Origin: an uncultured Acidimicrobiales bacterium
GTDB taxonomy: Bacteria > Actinomycetota > Acidimicrobiia > Acidimicrobiales > SZUA-35
Assembly: GCA_937997485.1 (NCBI GenBank)
Contig: CALKTH010000075.1
Span: 27,813 to 91,812, forward strand
Direction: 5' to 3'
Length of the DNA: 64,000 bases
Positions 48,723 to 56,662 of this stretch are shown piece by piece. Position 1 is the first letter of the stretch, and each line of letters starts with the position of its first letter. The notes below the pieces were generated by a model. That model was not told the origin of the DNA. It did no database searches and saw only the letters and a list, made by a program, of their open reading frames with translations. The position numbers were made by a program, and so were the translations under genes.

Positions 48723-51101
48723 ATGTTCTCGTCGTCTGCGTTCTGGGTCATCGGTGTGGCCCATGTGCTTGGCATCGCGGGGGCTGCGATGTTGGGTCAG
48801 CGTTCCATTCGTCGTGGTCTTGCCGTGGGCGCGCTTGCCCCGGCGGTAGCGGCTCTTTGGGCGATCGGCCGACTCCTTCAAGACGATGCCGCCAACGATC
48901 CGATCGTCTCTGAACTGACCTGGGTGAGCGGCCTCGACCTCTCGCTGCGCTTCCAGCTCGACGCCCTCGCCACGATGATGACCGTCCTCGTCTCCGGTAT
49001 CGGCGCGATGGTCTTCGTCTACGCCATCGGCTACTTCGGACCCAAGGCGAAAGGCGGCGGCCGATTCAGCGCCTCGCTCCTCGCCTTCTCCACCTCGATG
49101 CTCGGTTTGGTGTGGGCAGACTCGGTCTGGACGCTGTTCATCTTCTGGGAGCTGACGTCGGTCACCTCCTTCCTGCTCGTGGGCCACAAGAACACCGATG
49201 GAGCCGTTCTCGCCGCCGCACGACGAGCCCTGATGATCACCGGTGGCGGTGGCCTTGCCCTTCTCGCCGGCCTCCTGGTTCTGGCTCGCGAGTCCGGCAC
49301 CACCGTGCTGTCCGATCTCGGTCCTGTGGCTGGCACGCCCGCGGTCTGGGCTGCTGTGCTGATCCTGCTCGGCGCAGCAACCAAGTCGGCCCAGCTCCCC
49401 TTCCACGTCTGGCTACCCGGCGCCATGGCCGCCCCTACACCCGTCAGTGCCTACCTTCACTCCGCCACCATGGTGAAGGCGGGCGTGCTACTCGTCGCGG
49501 TTGTTGGTTCGAGCTTCGCCGACGTGACAACGTGGAAGGCCCTCGGCATGGCCTTCGGCACGGCGTCCATGATCTGGGGAGCCGTCGGAGCGCTCCGGCA
49601 CCGAGACGCCAAGCTCATCCTCGCTTGGGGCACCATCTCTCAGCTCGGCCTGCTGATCACCCTGCTCTCCATCGGTACCGGAAAGGCCATCTTCGCCGGC
49701 ATCTCCCTCTTGTTCGCACACGCCTTGTTCAAGGCTGCGCTCTTCCTCGTGGTCGGCGAGATCGACATCCGCACCGGAACCCGCGAGATCGACGAACTCC
49801 ACGGGCTTGCCCGCTCCATGCCGATCACCTTTGGCGTGGCCGTCCTCGCCGGACTCTCAATGGCGGGCGTGCCACCTTTGCTCGGCTTCACCGCTAAAGA
49901 GGCGGCCATCGAAGCCGTTCTCGGCACTTCAGGCTGGGAGCGCTGGCCAGCCTTGATCGGCGTCATCGGCGGCGCAGTCCTCACCGTCGCCTACACCCTG
50001 CGCTTCCTCCTCACGGTCTTCGGCTCAACCCCAGCACCACACGCGGATCTTCGAGACGACGATGCACCTGCGGTCGCCGACACACGAGTAGCTCCCCGTC
50101 GGCTCGCCATGACCGTCCCGGCCGTGATCCTGAGCGGCCTCGGACTCCTTGGCTACATCTTCATCGGTGCTGTCAACAGCATCGTGGGCCCCGCCGCCAC
50201 CGAACTCAACGAGAAGTCCTCGGTCTACGAGCTCATTGCCTGGCCTGGGATCAAGCTCGCCTTCGTCATCTCGATGTTGGTGGTGGCCAGCGGCGCCGTG
50301 CTCGGCGTGCTCGCTTCGCGTCACACGCAGGCCGCGCCACAGCCCCTCGGAGCCGACGGTGCCGATCGGTTCCTGGACGGCACGCTCCGCATGGCTCGCC
50401 ACATCACCTATCGGGTGCAGCACGGCTCGCTCCCGGTGTACGTGGCCACGATGGGAGCCACAGCTGCTCTTGCCGCCTCGCCGTTCCTTTTCGCCCTCGA
50501 GGCGGATCACCTCGTGTTGTGGGACACACCGATTCAGGCCGTTCTCGCTCTCGGAGTGATCGGCGCTGCCATCATGGGCGCATTCGTGAACTCCCGGCTC
50601 GGAGCGGCGCTCACACTCGGTGCCGTGGGGCTCGGTGTTTCCGGACTGTTCGTCGTCCATGGCGCACCCGACCTCGTCCTCACCCAACTTCTTGTCGAGA
50701 CCATCGTGGTCGTCGGCTTCGTCGTGGGCCTCGGCCACCTCGGCCAGCGCTTCCCCCGGTCGAGCAACATCTGGCGCAACGTGCGCCTCGGCGTCGCCGC
50801 ACTCGGCGGGATCGCGGTGATGGCCGCACTCGCCGCCGCCAGCGCCAACCCCTCCGGTCAACCGCCAATCGCCGACGTGACTGAAGCGGCCGTGGAGATC
50901 GGCGGCGGCAACAACGTCGTCAACGTGGTTCTTACTGACGTGCGAGGTCTCGACACGCTCGGCGAGGTCGTCGTCTTGGCCACCGTCGCCCTCGGCATCC
51001 TCGCTCTGGCCAACGCTCGCGTGAGCGGCCCCTCTGACACCTCCGGCGGTTCCGCCGAATCGAATGGTGTGGCCTCCGACCCGAAGGGGGTGACCACATG
51101 A
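48723..51101 (+). CDS. mnhA: Na+/H+ antiporter subunit A (MnhA/MrpA)
   Basis: A 792-residue membrane protein read from the ATG at 48723. It is the large subunit of the Mrp multi-subunit cation/proton antiporter, related to complex I NuoL. The NuoL-like core has ILLGAATKSAQLPFHVWLPG, AAPTPVSAYLHSATMVKAGV (proton-channel lysine region) and FAHALFKAALFLVVGEIDI. The C-terminal part (from about 600) contains the MbhD/MbhE-like helices with DVRGLDTLGEVVVLATVALG. First gene of a seven-gene operon with 4-base overlaps. The complex exports Na+ in exchange for H+ and supports pH and salt tolerance. Confidence 0.92.
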   Translation: MFSSSAFWVIGVAHVLGIAGAAMLGQRSIRRGLAVGALAPAVAALWAIGRLLQDDAANDPIVSELTWVSGLDLSLRFQLDALATMMTVLVSGIGAMVFVYAIGYFGPKAKGGGRFSASLLAFSTSMLGLVWADSVWTLFIFWELTSVTSFLLVGHKNTDGAVLAAARRALMITGGGGLALLAGLLVLARESGTTVLSDLGPVAGTPAVWAAVLILLGAATKSAQLPFHVWLPGAMAAPTPVSAYLHSATMVKAGVLLVAVVGSSFADVTTWKALGMAFGTASMIWGAVGALRHRDAKLILAWGTISQLGLLITLLSIGTGKAIFAGISLLFAHALFKAALFLVVGEIDIRTGTREIDELHGLARSMPITFGVAVLAGLSMAGVPPLLGFTAKEAAIEAVLGTSGWERWPALIGVIGGAVLTVAYTLRFLLTVFGSTPAPHADLRDDDAPAVADTRVAPRRLAMTVPAVILSGLGLLGYIFIGAVNSIVGPAATELNEKSSVYELIAWPGIKLAFVISMLVVASGAVLGVLASRHTQAAPQPLGADGADRFLDGTLRMARHITYRVQHGSLPVYVATMGATAALAASPFLFALEADHLVLWDTPIQAVLALGVIGAAIMGAFVNSRLGAALTLGAVGLGVSGLFVVHGAPDLVLTQLLVETIVVVGFVVGLGHLGQRFPRSSNIWRNVRLGVAALGGIAVMAALAAASANPSGQPPIADVTEAAVEIGGGNNVVNVVLTDVRGLDTLGEVVVLATVALGILALANARVSGPSDTSGGSAESNGVASDPKGVTT

Positions 51102-51553
51102 TCGCTCCAAGCTCGCCCATGGTGCGCACCGGCATTCAAGTGGCGACGCCGCTTGCCGTAGTCGTCGGGATCTATCTCTTGTTCGCTGGCCACAACAACC
51201 CTGGCGGCGGCTTCGCCGCCGGGCTCGTGTTCGGCGCCATCGTCGTGCTTCGTTCCGTCGCTGACATTCAGCAGCCAAGTCGAGCCCGCGAGCTGATGGC
51301 GTTCGGCGTTCTGCTCGTCGTGATCGTGGCCGCTGCACCCCTGCTCTGGGGTGACCTCGTTCTCGATCAGGCAGTCGTTTCCACGAAGGTCCCACTCCTG
51401 GGCAAAGTGAAGTCTGGCTCTGCCCTGCCCTTTGACATCGGCGTGACGGCGATCGTCGTCGGACTCGTGATGTCCCTGCTCGACGGACTCGGACAGACCG
51501 GGCGAGGAACTGATCTCGATGCCAGCGACGATCGAACGGAGGTGGCGGCATGA
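51098..51553 (+). CDS. mnhB: Na+/H+ antiporter subunit B (MnhB)
   Basis: A 151-residue membrane protein with an ATG start overlapping the mnhA stop (ATGA). It has four hydrophobic segments and the MnhB signature GIYLLFAGHNNPGGGFAAGL (about 24-43). Later, LPFDIGVTAIVVGLVMSLLD is typical. It is a structural and proton-path subunit of the Mrp antiporter and couples translationally to mnhA and mnhC. Confidence 0.92.
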   Translation: MIAPSSPMVRTGIQVATPLAVVVGIYLLFAGHNNPGGGFAAGLVFGAIVVLRSVADIQQPSRARELMAFGVLLVVIVAAAPLLWGDLVLDQAVVSTKVPLLGKVKSGSALPFDIGVTAIVVGLVMSLLDGLGQTGRGTDLDASDDRTEVAA

Positions 51554-52017
51554 GCGTCGCCTTGCTTCTCGCCATCGGCGGTCTGACCAGTGTCGGGCTC
51601 TACCTCATCACAGCTCGATCGCTCAGCCGCATCATCCTCGGCTTCTCCCTCCTCGGTCACGCCGCGGTGCTTGGGCTGCTCACCGCCGGAGGGCCGCCCG
51701 GACCCGCCCCGATCGCCAACCAGCTCGATGGTGCAGCGAGCGCGAACCCCGTCCCCCAGGCTCTCGCCTTGACAGCGATCGTGATCTCCTTCGGCCTCAC
51801 ACTCTTCCTCCTTGCACTCGCCCGTCGCCAGCAGCTCCTCTCAGGCGAAGATCTCGTTGAGGACGATCTCGAAGATCGCCGGATCCGAGACGAAGAACCC
51901 GAAGCTGAGACCGACCAGGGCGCCGACGCCCACGGAACCAGCGCGGAGGACGACGATCGGTTCGCCTACGACCTCGAGGACGCGGATGTCGCCACGGGAA
52001 CGGAGGCGGCATCTTGA
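51550..52017 (+). CDS. mnhC: Na+/H+ antiporter subunit C (MnhC), acidic C-terminal tail
   Basis: A 155-residue membrane protein, ATG overlapping the mnhB stop. It is a NuoK-like subunit with three helices: LLAIGGLTSVGLYLITARSL, IILGFSLLGHAAVLGLL and PQALALTAIVISFGLTLFLL. The last 55 or so residues (from about residue 100) are an unusually acidic tail of Glu and Asp (EDLVEDDLEDRRIRDEEPEA and following), absent in short MnhC proteins. This tail is likely on the cytoplasmic side. It overlaps the mnhD start. Confidence 0.9.
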   Translation: MSVALLLAIGGLTSVGLYLITARSLSRIILGFSLLGHAAVLGLLTAGGPPGPAPIANQLDGAASANPVPQALALTAIVISFGLTLFLLALARRQQLLSGEDLVEDDLEDRRIRDEEPEAETDQGADAHGTSAEDDDRFAYDLEDADVATGTEAAS

Positions 52018-53549
52018 GCACGCTCATCGCCTTGACGATCCTCGCACCATTGGCTGCCGCCAGCCTCGGCGTGCTTCTGCGCAACCGCGTGGTTTGGCGA
52101 GACATCGTCACGGTCATCGGCCTCTTCGCCTCGGCCGCCTCTTCGTTCATCATGCTCTTCACCGTTGCCGATCAGGGCAGCTATCGACTGCACGTTGGCG
52201 GCTGGTCACCAGAGCTCGGCATCGAGTTGGTGGCCGACCGGTTCGCCACGCTCGTCCTTCCCGTCGCCCTCTCGATCATCCTCGTGGTCGAGGTCTTTGC
52301 CATCGGCCAACGACGAACGGCCTGGGGTGCCAATCCTGAACTCACGGGTCCCCTGCTCGGCGTGCTCACCTCCGGTGTGTCGCTGGCGTTTCTCACCGGG
52401 GACCTTTTCACGCTCTTCGTGGCCTTCGAGCTCATTCTCGTTTCGAGCTACGTGCTACTCACCCATCAGGGCCAGCGAGAGCAGGTTCGCTCGGGCATGA
52501 GCTACGTGGTGATGAACCTGCTCGCGTCCACGCTCTTCCTCTTCGGATTGGCCTTCGTCTACGCCGCTGCAGGCACGGTGAACATGGGACTGTTGGCCGA
52601 GCGCATCCCAGAGCTCTCCGACGGTGTACGCCTCGGCCTCGGAGCGTGGTTCTTCGTCGTCTTCGGCACCAAGGCGGCGGTCTTCCCCCTCTTCTCTTGG
52701 TTGCCGGACTCCTACCCCACAGCGCCGACCACCATCACGGCGGTGTTCGCCGGGCTGCTGACCAAGGTCGGCATCTACGCCATGATCCGGTTCCACACGA
52801 TCACCGAGATGGACGCCCTCGGACCGATCATGCTGGTGCTGGCTGGCATCACGATGGTCATCGGCGCCTTCGGCGCACTGGCCCAGAGCGACGTGAAACG
52901 CATTCTGTCGTTCCACGTGATCAGCCAGATCGGCTACATGCTCATGGGGCTCGGGCTCTTCTCCACCGCAGGCACCACGGGAGCCATTTTGTTCCTCGTG
53001 CATCACATGCCGGTGAAGACGGTGCTGTTCCTGGTCGGCGGTCTCATCGAGAACCACGAGGGCACGAGCTCGCTCGACCGGTCGGGCGGACTGGCGTCTC
53101 GCAAGCCACTGATCGCGGCGCTGTTCGCCGTCCCTGCGCTGAGCTTGGCCGGGCTGCCGCCCTTCTCCGGCTTCGTCGCCAAGTTCGCCGTGATTTCTGC
53201 CGGCATCCAGGCCGATGCGGTCGCCATCGTGGCCGTTGCCCTCATCGCCGGTGCGTTGACCTTGCTCTCGATGACGAAAATCTGGCTCGGTGTGTTCTGG
53301 GGTTCTGATGCTGATCAGTCCGACATCCTTCGCAGCCAGGCCGGCATTGTCAGCACGTCCGTGGCCAACCGGCGGGCCATGTTCGGAGCCACGGGCCTCG
53401 CAGTGGCTGGCACGCTGACGATCTCGCTCTTCGCCGGTGCCCTGTTCGACCTGAGCGAGAAGGCGGCGTTCGAGTTGCGAGGTGACACTCCGGCCGTCAT
53501 CGACGGTGCGGAAGACGCCAGTGCGATCAACAACGGGGGCCAGCCATGA
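52014..53549 (+). CDS. mnhD: Na+/H+ antiporter subunit D (MnhD)
   Basis: A 511-residue membrane protein with an unusual TTG start at 52014, overlapping the mnhC stop by four bases; family sequence begins there (STLIALTILAPLAAASLGVL). It is a NuoM/N-like antiporter subunit with 14 helices expected. Motifs: TLFVAFELILVSSYVLL, KAAVFPLFSWLPDSYPTAPT, FAGLLTKVGIYAMIRF and DVKRILSFHVISQIGYMLMG with conserved channel Lys/His residues. Essential for ion translocation. Confidence 0.93.
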   Translation: MSTLIALTILAPLAAASLGVLLRNRVVWRDIVTVIGLFASAASSFIMLFTVADQGSYRLHVGGWSPELGIELVADRFATLVLPVALSIILVVEVFAIGQRRTAWGANPELTGPLLGVLTSGVSLAFLTGDLFTLFVAFELILVSSYVLLTHQGQREQVRSGMSYVVMNLLASTLFLFGLAFVYAAAGTVNMGLLAERIPELSDGVRLGLGAWFFVVFGTKAAVFPLFSWLPDSYPTAPTTITAVFAGLLTKVGIYAMIRFHTITEMDALGPIMLVLAGITMVIGAFGALAQSDVKRILSFHVISQIGYMLMGLGLFSTAGTTGAILFLVHHMPVKTVLFLVGGLIENHEGTSSLDRSGGLASRKPLIAALFAVPALSLAGLPPFSGFVAKFAVISAGIQADAVAIVAVALIAGALTLLSMTKIWLGVFWGSDADQSDILRSQAGIVSTSVANRRAMFGATGLAVAGTLTISLFAGALFDLSEKAAFELRGDTPAVIDGAEDASAINNGGQP

Positions 53550-54073
53550 TGGGCTTCTTCACCGTTCGCCGCCTCGCCACCATCGTGGCGCTGACCGCCG
53601 CCTGGGTCGGGCTGTGGGGCACCATCTCCTTCGCCAATGTGGCCGCTGGCATCGTCGTGGCGACTGTGGTCGTGTTCTCCGGACTGGGCACCTCCGGTCA
53701 GGGCTCGGTGCGCATCGTTCCGTTGCTGCAGTTCCTCAAGCTGGTGACGATCGATCTCGTGCAATCGACCGTTGGTGTTGCTCGGGAGATCCTGACCCCG
53801 ACCGACTACACCGAGGAAGGCATCATCGCCGTCCCGGTCCCCTCGCACAGCAAGAACCACCTTCTGTTGCTGACGATCGCCATCACGCTCACGCCGGGTA
53901 CCGCCGTGGTCGACGCCGATCCTGACACCGGGACGCTCTATCTCCATCTCCTTCACCTTGAGCGGCGCAACGAAACCGTTGCCCACGTTGAGGCTCTGGC
54001 CGAGCTGGCCTGCGCGGCGCTACCGGTGGGCGATGACTTGAGTCACAACGACGGGACGGAGGTGTCGGCATGA
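53546..54073 (+). CDS. mnhE: Na+/H+ antiporter subunit E (MnhE)
   Basis: A 175-residue protein, ATG overlapping the mnhD stop by four bases. Two N-terminal membrane segments (IVALTAAWVGLWGTISFANV, AAGIVVATVVVFSG) are followed by a soluble domain with the family motif LTIAITLTPGTAVVDADPDT (about 109-128) and LYLHLLHLE. It is required for assembly of the complex. Operon member. Confidence 0.9.
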   Translation: MMGFFTVRRLATIVALTAAWVGLWGTISFANVAAGIVVATVVVFSGLGTSGQGSVRIVPLLQFLKLVTIDLVQSTVGVAREILTPTDYTEEGIIAVPVPSHSKNHLLLLTIAITLTPGTAVVDADPDTGTLYLHLLHLERRNETVAHVEALAELACAALPVGDDLSHNDGTEVSA

Positions 54074-54351
54074 TCTTCAACCTCGCGATCGCTGGATTCA
54101 CGCTTGCCGGTTTCTGTGGCGCCTACCGGTTGCTGATTGGGCCTGCCCTCGCCGACCGCATCATGGCGCTCGACGTCACGCTGATTTCGTTGATGGGAGC
54201 GATCACGGTTGACGCCGCCCGGCGTGAGGATCCAACGAATCTGATCATGTTGGTCGTGCTCGCCATCATCGGCTTCACCGCCACCGTGGCGGCCAGCCGA
54301 TTCATCGAGGATCAGGCCCGAGAGGCCGAAGCGGAGGGAAGCAACACATGA
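54070..54351 (+). CDS. mnhF: Na+/H+ antiporter subunit F (MnhF)
   Basis: A 93-residue membrane protein, ATG overlapping the mnhE stop. Three helices: AGFTLAGFCGAYRLLIGPAL, DRIMALDVTLISLMGAITVD and LIMLVVLAIIGFTATVAASR, with the conserved GPxxxDRxxxxD motif that fits MnhF/PhaF. It is a small integral subunit of the Mrp antiporter. It overlaps mnhG by four bases. Confidence 0.9.
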   Translation: MIFNLAIAGFTLAGFCGAYRLLIGPALADRIMALDVTLISLMGAITVDAARREDPTNLIMLVVLAIIGFTATVAASRFIEDQAREAEAEGSNT

Positions 54352-54668
54352 GTATCGCCGCCCAGATCATCATGCTGATTGGCAGCGCCATCGCCGTGCT
54401 CGCTGGTGTGGGCTTGCTCCGGTTCGAGACCAGCTACGCCCGGCTTCACGCAGCGGGCAAGGCGAGCCCGGTGGCCTTCCTCATCACTGCGGTTGGCGCA
54501 GCGATGATTCTCGGTTGGCCGGCCATTGCACTCTTGGTGATAGCGGCCGCCGCCATGATCATCACCCTGCCGGTCGGCGTGCACTTGCTCTTCCGTGCCG
54601 TGCACCGCACCCCGACATCCCAGCGCCTCGACGTCGACGAACTCCGCCAAGCCACCAACACCCCCTAG
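54348..54668 (+). CDS. mnhG: Na+/H+ antiporter subunit G (MnhG)
   Basis: A 106-residue membrane protein, ATG overlapping the mnhF stop, last gene of the operon. Three helices and the MnhG signature GLLRFETSYARLHAAGKASP (about 22-41), then FLITAVGAAMILGWPAIALL and AAAMIITLPVGVHLLFRAVHR. Transcription probably ends in the hairpin of the 79-base repeat copy at 54698-54776, 30 bases downstream. Confidence 0.92.
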   Translation: MSIAAQIIMLIGSAIAVLAGVGLLRFETSYARLHAAGKASPVAFLITAVGAAMILGWPAIALLVIAAAAMIITLPVGVHLLFRAVHRTPTSQRLDVDELRQATNTP

Positions 54669-54697
54669 CCCTCGCCCCTCACCCCTCACCCCTTGCC

Positions 54698-54776
54698 GAA
54701 ATTTCGTGCCCAGCCCACCGTTCCGGTGGGCTGTCGCTGCGAGAAGTGGTCCGAGGTTGGCGGACGCTGCAGTTTC
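54698..54776 (+). repeat. 79-base dispersed structured element, copy 2
   Basis: Lies between the convergent mnhG and nitroreductase genes. Starts GAAATTTCGT, ends GTTTC. The hairpin arms CAGCCCACCG (54711-54720) and CGGTGGGCTG (54724-54733) enclose TTC. A second stem GTCCG/CGGAC (54749-54753/54761-54765) encloses AGGTTGG. It aligns without gaps to the other two copies and is exactly 79 bases. Confidence 0.75.
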
Positions 54777-54836
54777 TCCCGACAACTCTGGCAACGAAGG
54801 TCGCCGAGGGGAGACGGCGGCGGTGCGAGGAAGCGC

Positions 54837-55571
54837 TTACTCGAACGTGAAGCCTTGATCCCTGAGGTACTCCCGCATGTGCGGGCGACTTTCCTTGCCG
54901 AGGAGGGCGGACATGTCCTCGCTCCACACTCGATCGAGCTTTCCGCCTGTGCGCTCGGAGTAGTAGGCGCGCATCAGCTCGTCGTAGGCCCGGATGCCGT
55001 CGCGATCGTTGGTCTCGTCGTAGATCTCCTCCTTCAACGTGACCGAGAGCGGGAGCCGAGGCTTGAGGGCAGGGTCTTGGTCCGGCCAACCGATGCAGAG
55101 CCCGAAGAGGGGCATCACCTGCTCGGGGAGCTGGAGTAGCTCGGTCATTTGCGCGGGGTCGTTGCGGATGCCGCCGATGTAGCAAATGCCGAGGCCTTGC
55201 GACTCAGCGGCGACCACTGCGTTCTGGGCGGCAAGCGCGCAATCAGTGGTGGCGATGACGAAGTGTTCAGTCATCCCCGCACTGAACTCGCCTCCGGCCA
55301 TCTCGCACGCCACTGCGGAGCGATGGAGATCAGCACACCAGACGAAGAACGCAGCCGCTGTTTCCACGTAGGTCTGCCCGCCAGCAAGCGTGGCGATCGC
55401 AGCCCGGGTCTCGGGGTTCCGAACTCGGATGACCGTGGTGCCCTGCAAGTTCGAGGACGTCGCCGCCGCCAGCCCGGCAGAGATGATCGACTCCACCATC
55501 TCGTCAGACACCGGCTCGTCGGTGAACTTGCGAATCGATCGGTGGCTCTTGAGCAGCGGGATGGCGTCCAT
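54837..55571 (-). CDS. NADPH-dependent nitroreductase (NfsA family)
   Basis: A 244-residue FMN enzyme read from the ATG at 55571; the frame is open to 55697 but that part lies in the repeat region. The N-terminal SHRSIRKFTDEP (FMN phosphate binding), TSSNLQGTTVIRV, and GLGICYIGGIRNDP are family motifs, and the length and C-terminal YSERTGGKLDRVWSEDMS fit the NfsA group. It reduces nitroaromatics or quinones with NADPH. It diverges from the enoyl-CoA hydratase gene. Confidence 0.87.
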   Translation of the reverse strand: MDAIPLLKSHRSIRKFTDEPVSDEMVESIISAGLAAATSSNLQGTTVIRVRNPETRAAIATLAGGQTYVETAAAFFVWCADLHRSAVACEMAGGEFSAGMTEHFVIATTDCALAAQNAVVAAESQGLGICYIGGIRNDPAQMTELLQLPEQVMPLFGLCIGWPDQDPALKPRLPLSVTLKEEIYDETNDRDGIRAYDELMRAYYSERTGGKLDRVWSEDMSALLGKESRPHMREYLRDQGFTFE

Positions 55572-55644
55572 CCGCTGATCGTACGCGCCCCTCCCCCAGA
55601 CGCCCATCTCGCCCCTCCATGCGCCTGTCGCGTGTGAGTCCCCC

Positions 55645-55750
55645 GTGTGGGTGCCTGAATCGTGTGGGTCGTGTGGGTGCCTGACCCTCACCGCCACGCC
55701 CGCCCGAATCGTGTGGGTGCCTGACCCTCACCATCACACCCTCCCGAAAT
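55645..55750. repeat. tandem 40-base repeats (GTGTGGGTGCCTGACCC unit)
   Basis: Two full 40-base units (55671-55710, 55711-55750) are preceded by truncated units at 55645-55661 and 55662-55670. Each begins GTGTGGGTGCCTGA and contains the semi-palindrome GGGTGCCTGACCC. The array lies between the divergent nitroreductase and enoyl-CoA hydratase genes and may carry their promoters. Its origin is unknown. Confidence 0.7.
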
Positions 55751-55795
55751 TGCCGCGTTCATATACCTCTGAGGTACGTGAACGCGGCAATTCGG
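55744..55795. repeat. 52-base hairpin (REP-like)
   Basis: The left arm starts CCGAAATTGCCGCGTTCA (55744-55761) and the right arm ends TGAACGCGGCAATTCGG (55779-55795). They pair over 17 bp with a single bulged A, and the interior TACCTC/GAGGTA can pair further. The hairpin sits 33 bases before the enoyl-CoA hydratase start. It is too strong to be chance and could be a terminator, a mobile REP-like unit or a small RNA. Confidence 0.7.
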
Positions 55796-55828
55796 AGAGG
55801 ACGGGCGGCGAGGGCTAGCTTCAGCGCT

Positions 55829-56605
55829 ATGTCTGACGCCCCCTCCCCTGCGATCACGGTCGACATCGGCGACGACCATGTCGCCACCGTCGAAATCTGC
55901 CGTCCGCCGAACAACTTCTTCTCGATGGAGGTCATCGGCGGCATCGCTGATGCGCTGCATGAGCTCGACGCGAACCCGCATGCCCGGAGCGCCATCCTCG
56001 TCGCGCAGGGCAAGCACTTCTGTGCTGGCGCCGACTTCGGGGGCTCCGCCGGTGGTCGCAGCTACACAACCGAAGAGCTGTACGCCGCGGCGGTCCGTAT
56101 CTTCCGAGCCGAGACGCCCTTCGTCGCCGCCATCCAGGGTGCCGCGATCGGTGGTGGCCTCGGATTGGCCCTGGCCGCCGACTTCCGAGTCATCACACCC
56201 GAAGCTCGCATGAGCGCCAACTTCGCTCGCCTCGGATTCCATCAGGGGTTCGGCCTGAGCGTCACGCTCCCTCGCCTTGTCGGCGAGCAGAAGGCGGCCG
56301 AGCTGCTCTACACGGGTCGCCGCATCAAGGGCGAGGAGGCAGCGGCAATCGGACTCGCTGATCGCATCGTTCCCACCGAGATGCTGCGCTCGAGTGCGCA
56401 CGAGCTTGCCGTTGAGATCGCTCGGTCGGCGCCACTCGCTGTTCGCTCGATCCGACAAACACTTCGAGGCGACCTAGCTGACCGAGTGCAGGCCGCCACT
56501 TCTCACGAACTGATCGAGCAGACTCGCCTTCAGAAGACGGCCGATTTCGCAGAGGGCACGCGAGCGATGGGCGAGCGGAGGCTGCCGGACTTCACCGGGA
56601 ACTGA
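55829..56605 (+). CDS. enoyl-CoA hydratase/isomerase family protein
   Basis: A 258-residue crotonase-fold protein read from the ATG at 55829. The CoA-binding/oxyanion motifs are GKHFCAGADFGG (about 64-75) and GAAIGGGLGLALAADFRV (about 107-124). The FARLGFHQGFGLSVTLPRLVG segment follows; here the usual catalytic Glu position before LG is not obvious, so isomerase or decarboxylase activity is also possible. An acyl-CoA dehydrogenase gene follows, 57 bases away, indicating a beta-oxidation operon. Confidence 0.85.
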   Translation: MSDAPSPAITVDIGDDHVATVEICRPPNNFFSMEVIGGIADALHELDANPHARSAILVAQGKHFCAGADFGGSAGGRSYTTEELYAAAVRIFRAETPFVAAIQGAAIGGGLGLALAADFRVITPEARMSANFARLGFHQGFGLSVTLPRLVGEQKAAELLYTGRRIKGEEAAAIGLADRIVPTEMLRSSAHELAVEIARSAPLAVRSIRQTLRGDLADRVQAATSHELIEQTRLQKTADFAEGTRAMGERRLPDFTGN

Positions 56606-56662
56606 GGCTGCGGTGCCTCCGCTCTCGCAACACACGCCCCGTCGCCCGAACAACGAAGGAAG

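Noticed and set aside
55572..55697. 42-residue extension of the nitroreductase
   Set aside because: It is translated from the tandem repeat region (Val-Arg-His-Pro-His repeats) and is not part of the family domain.
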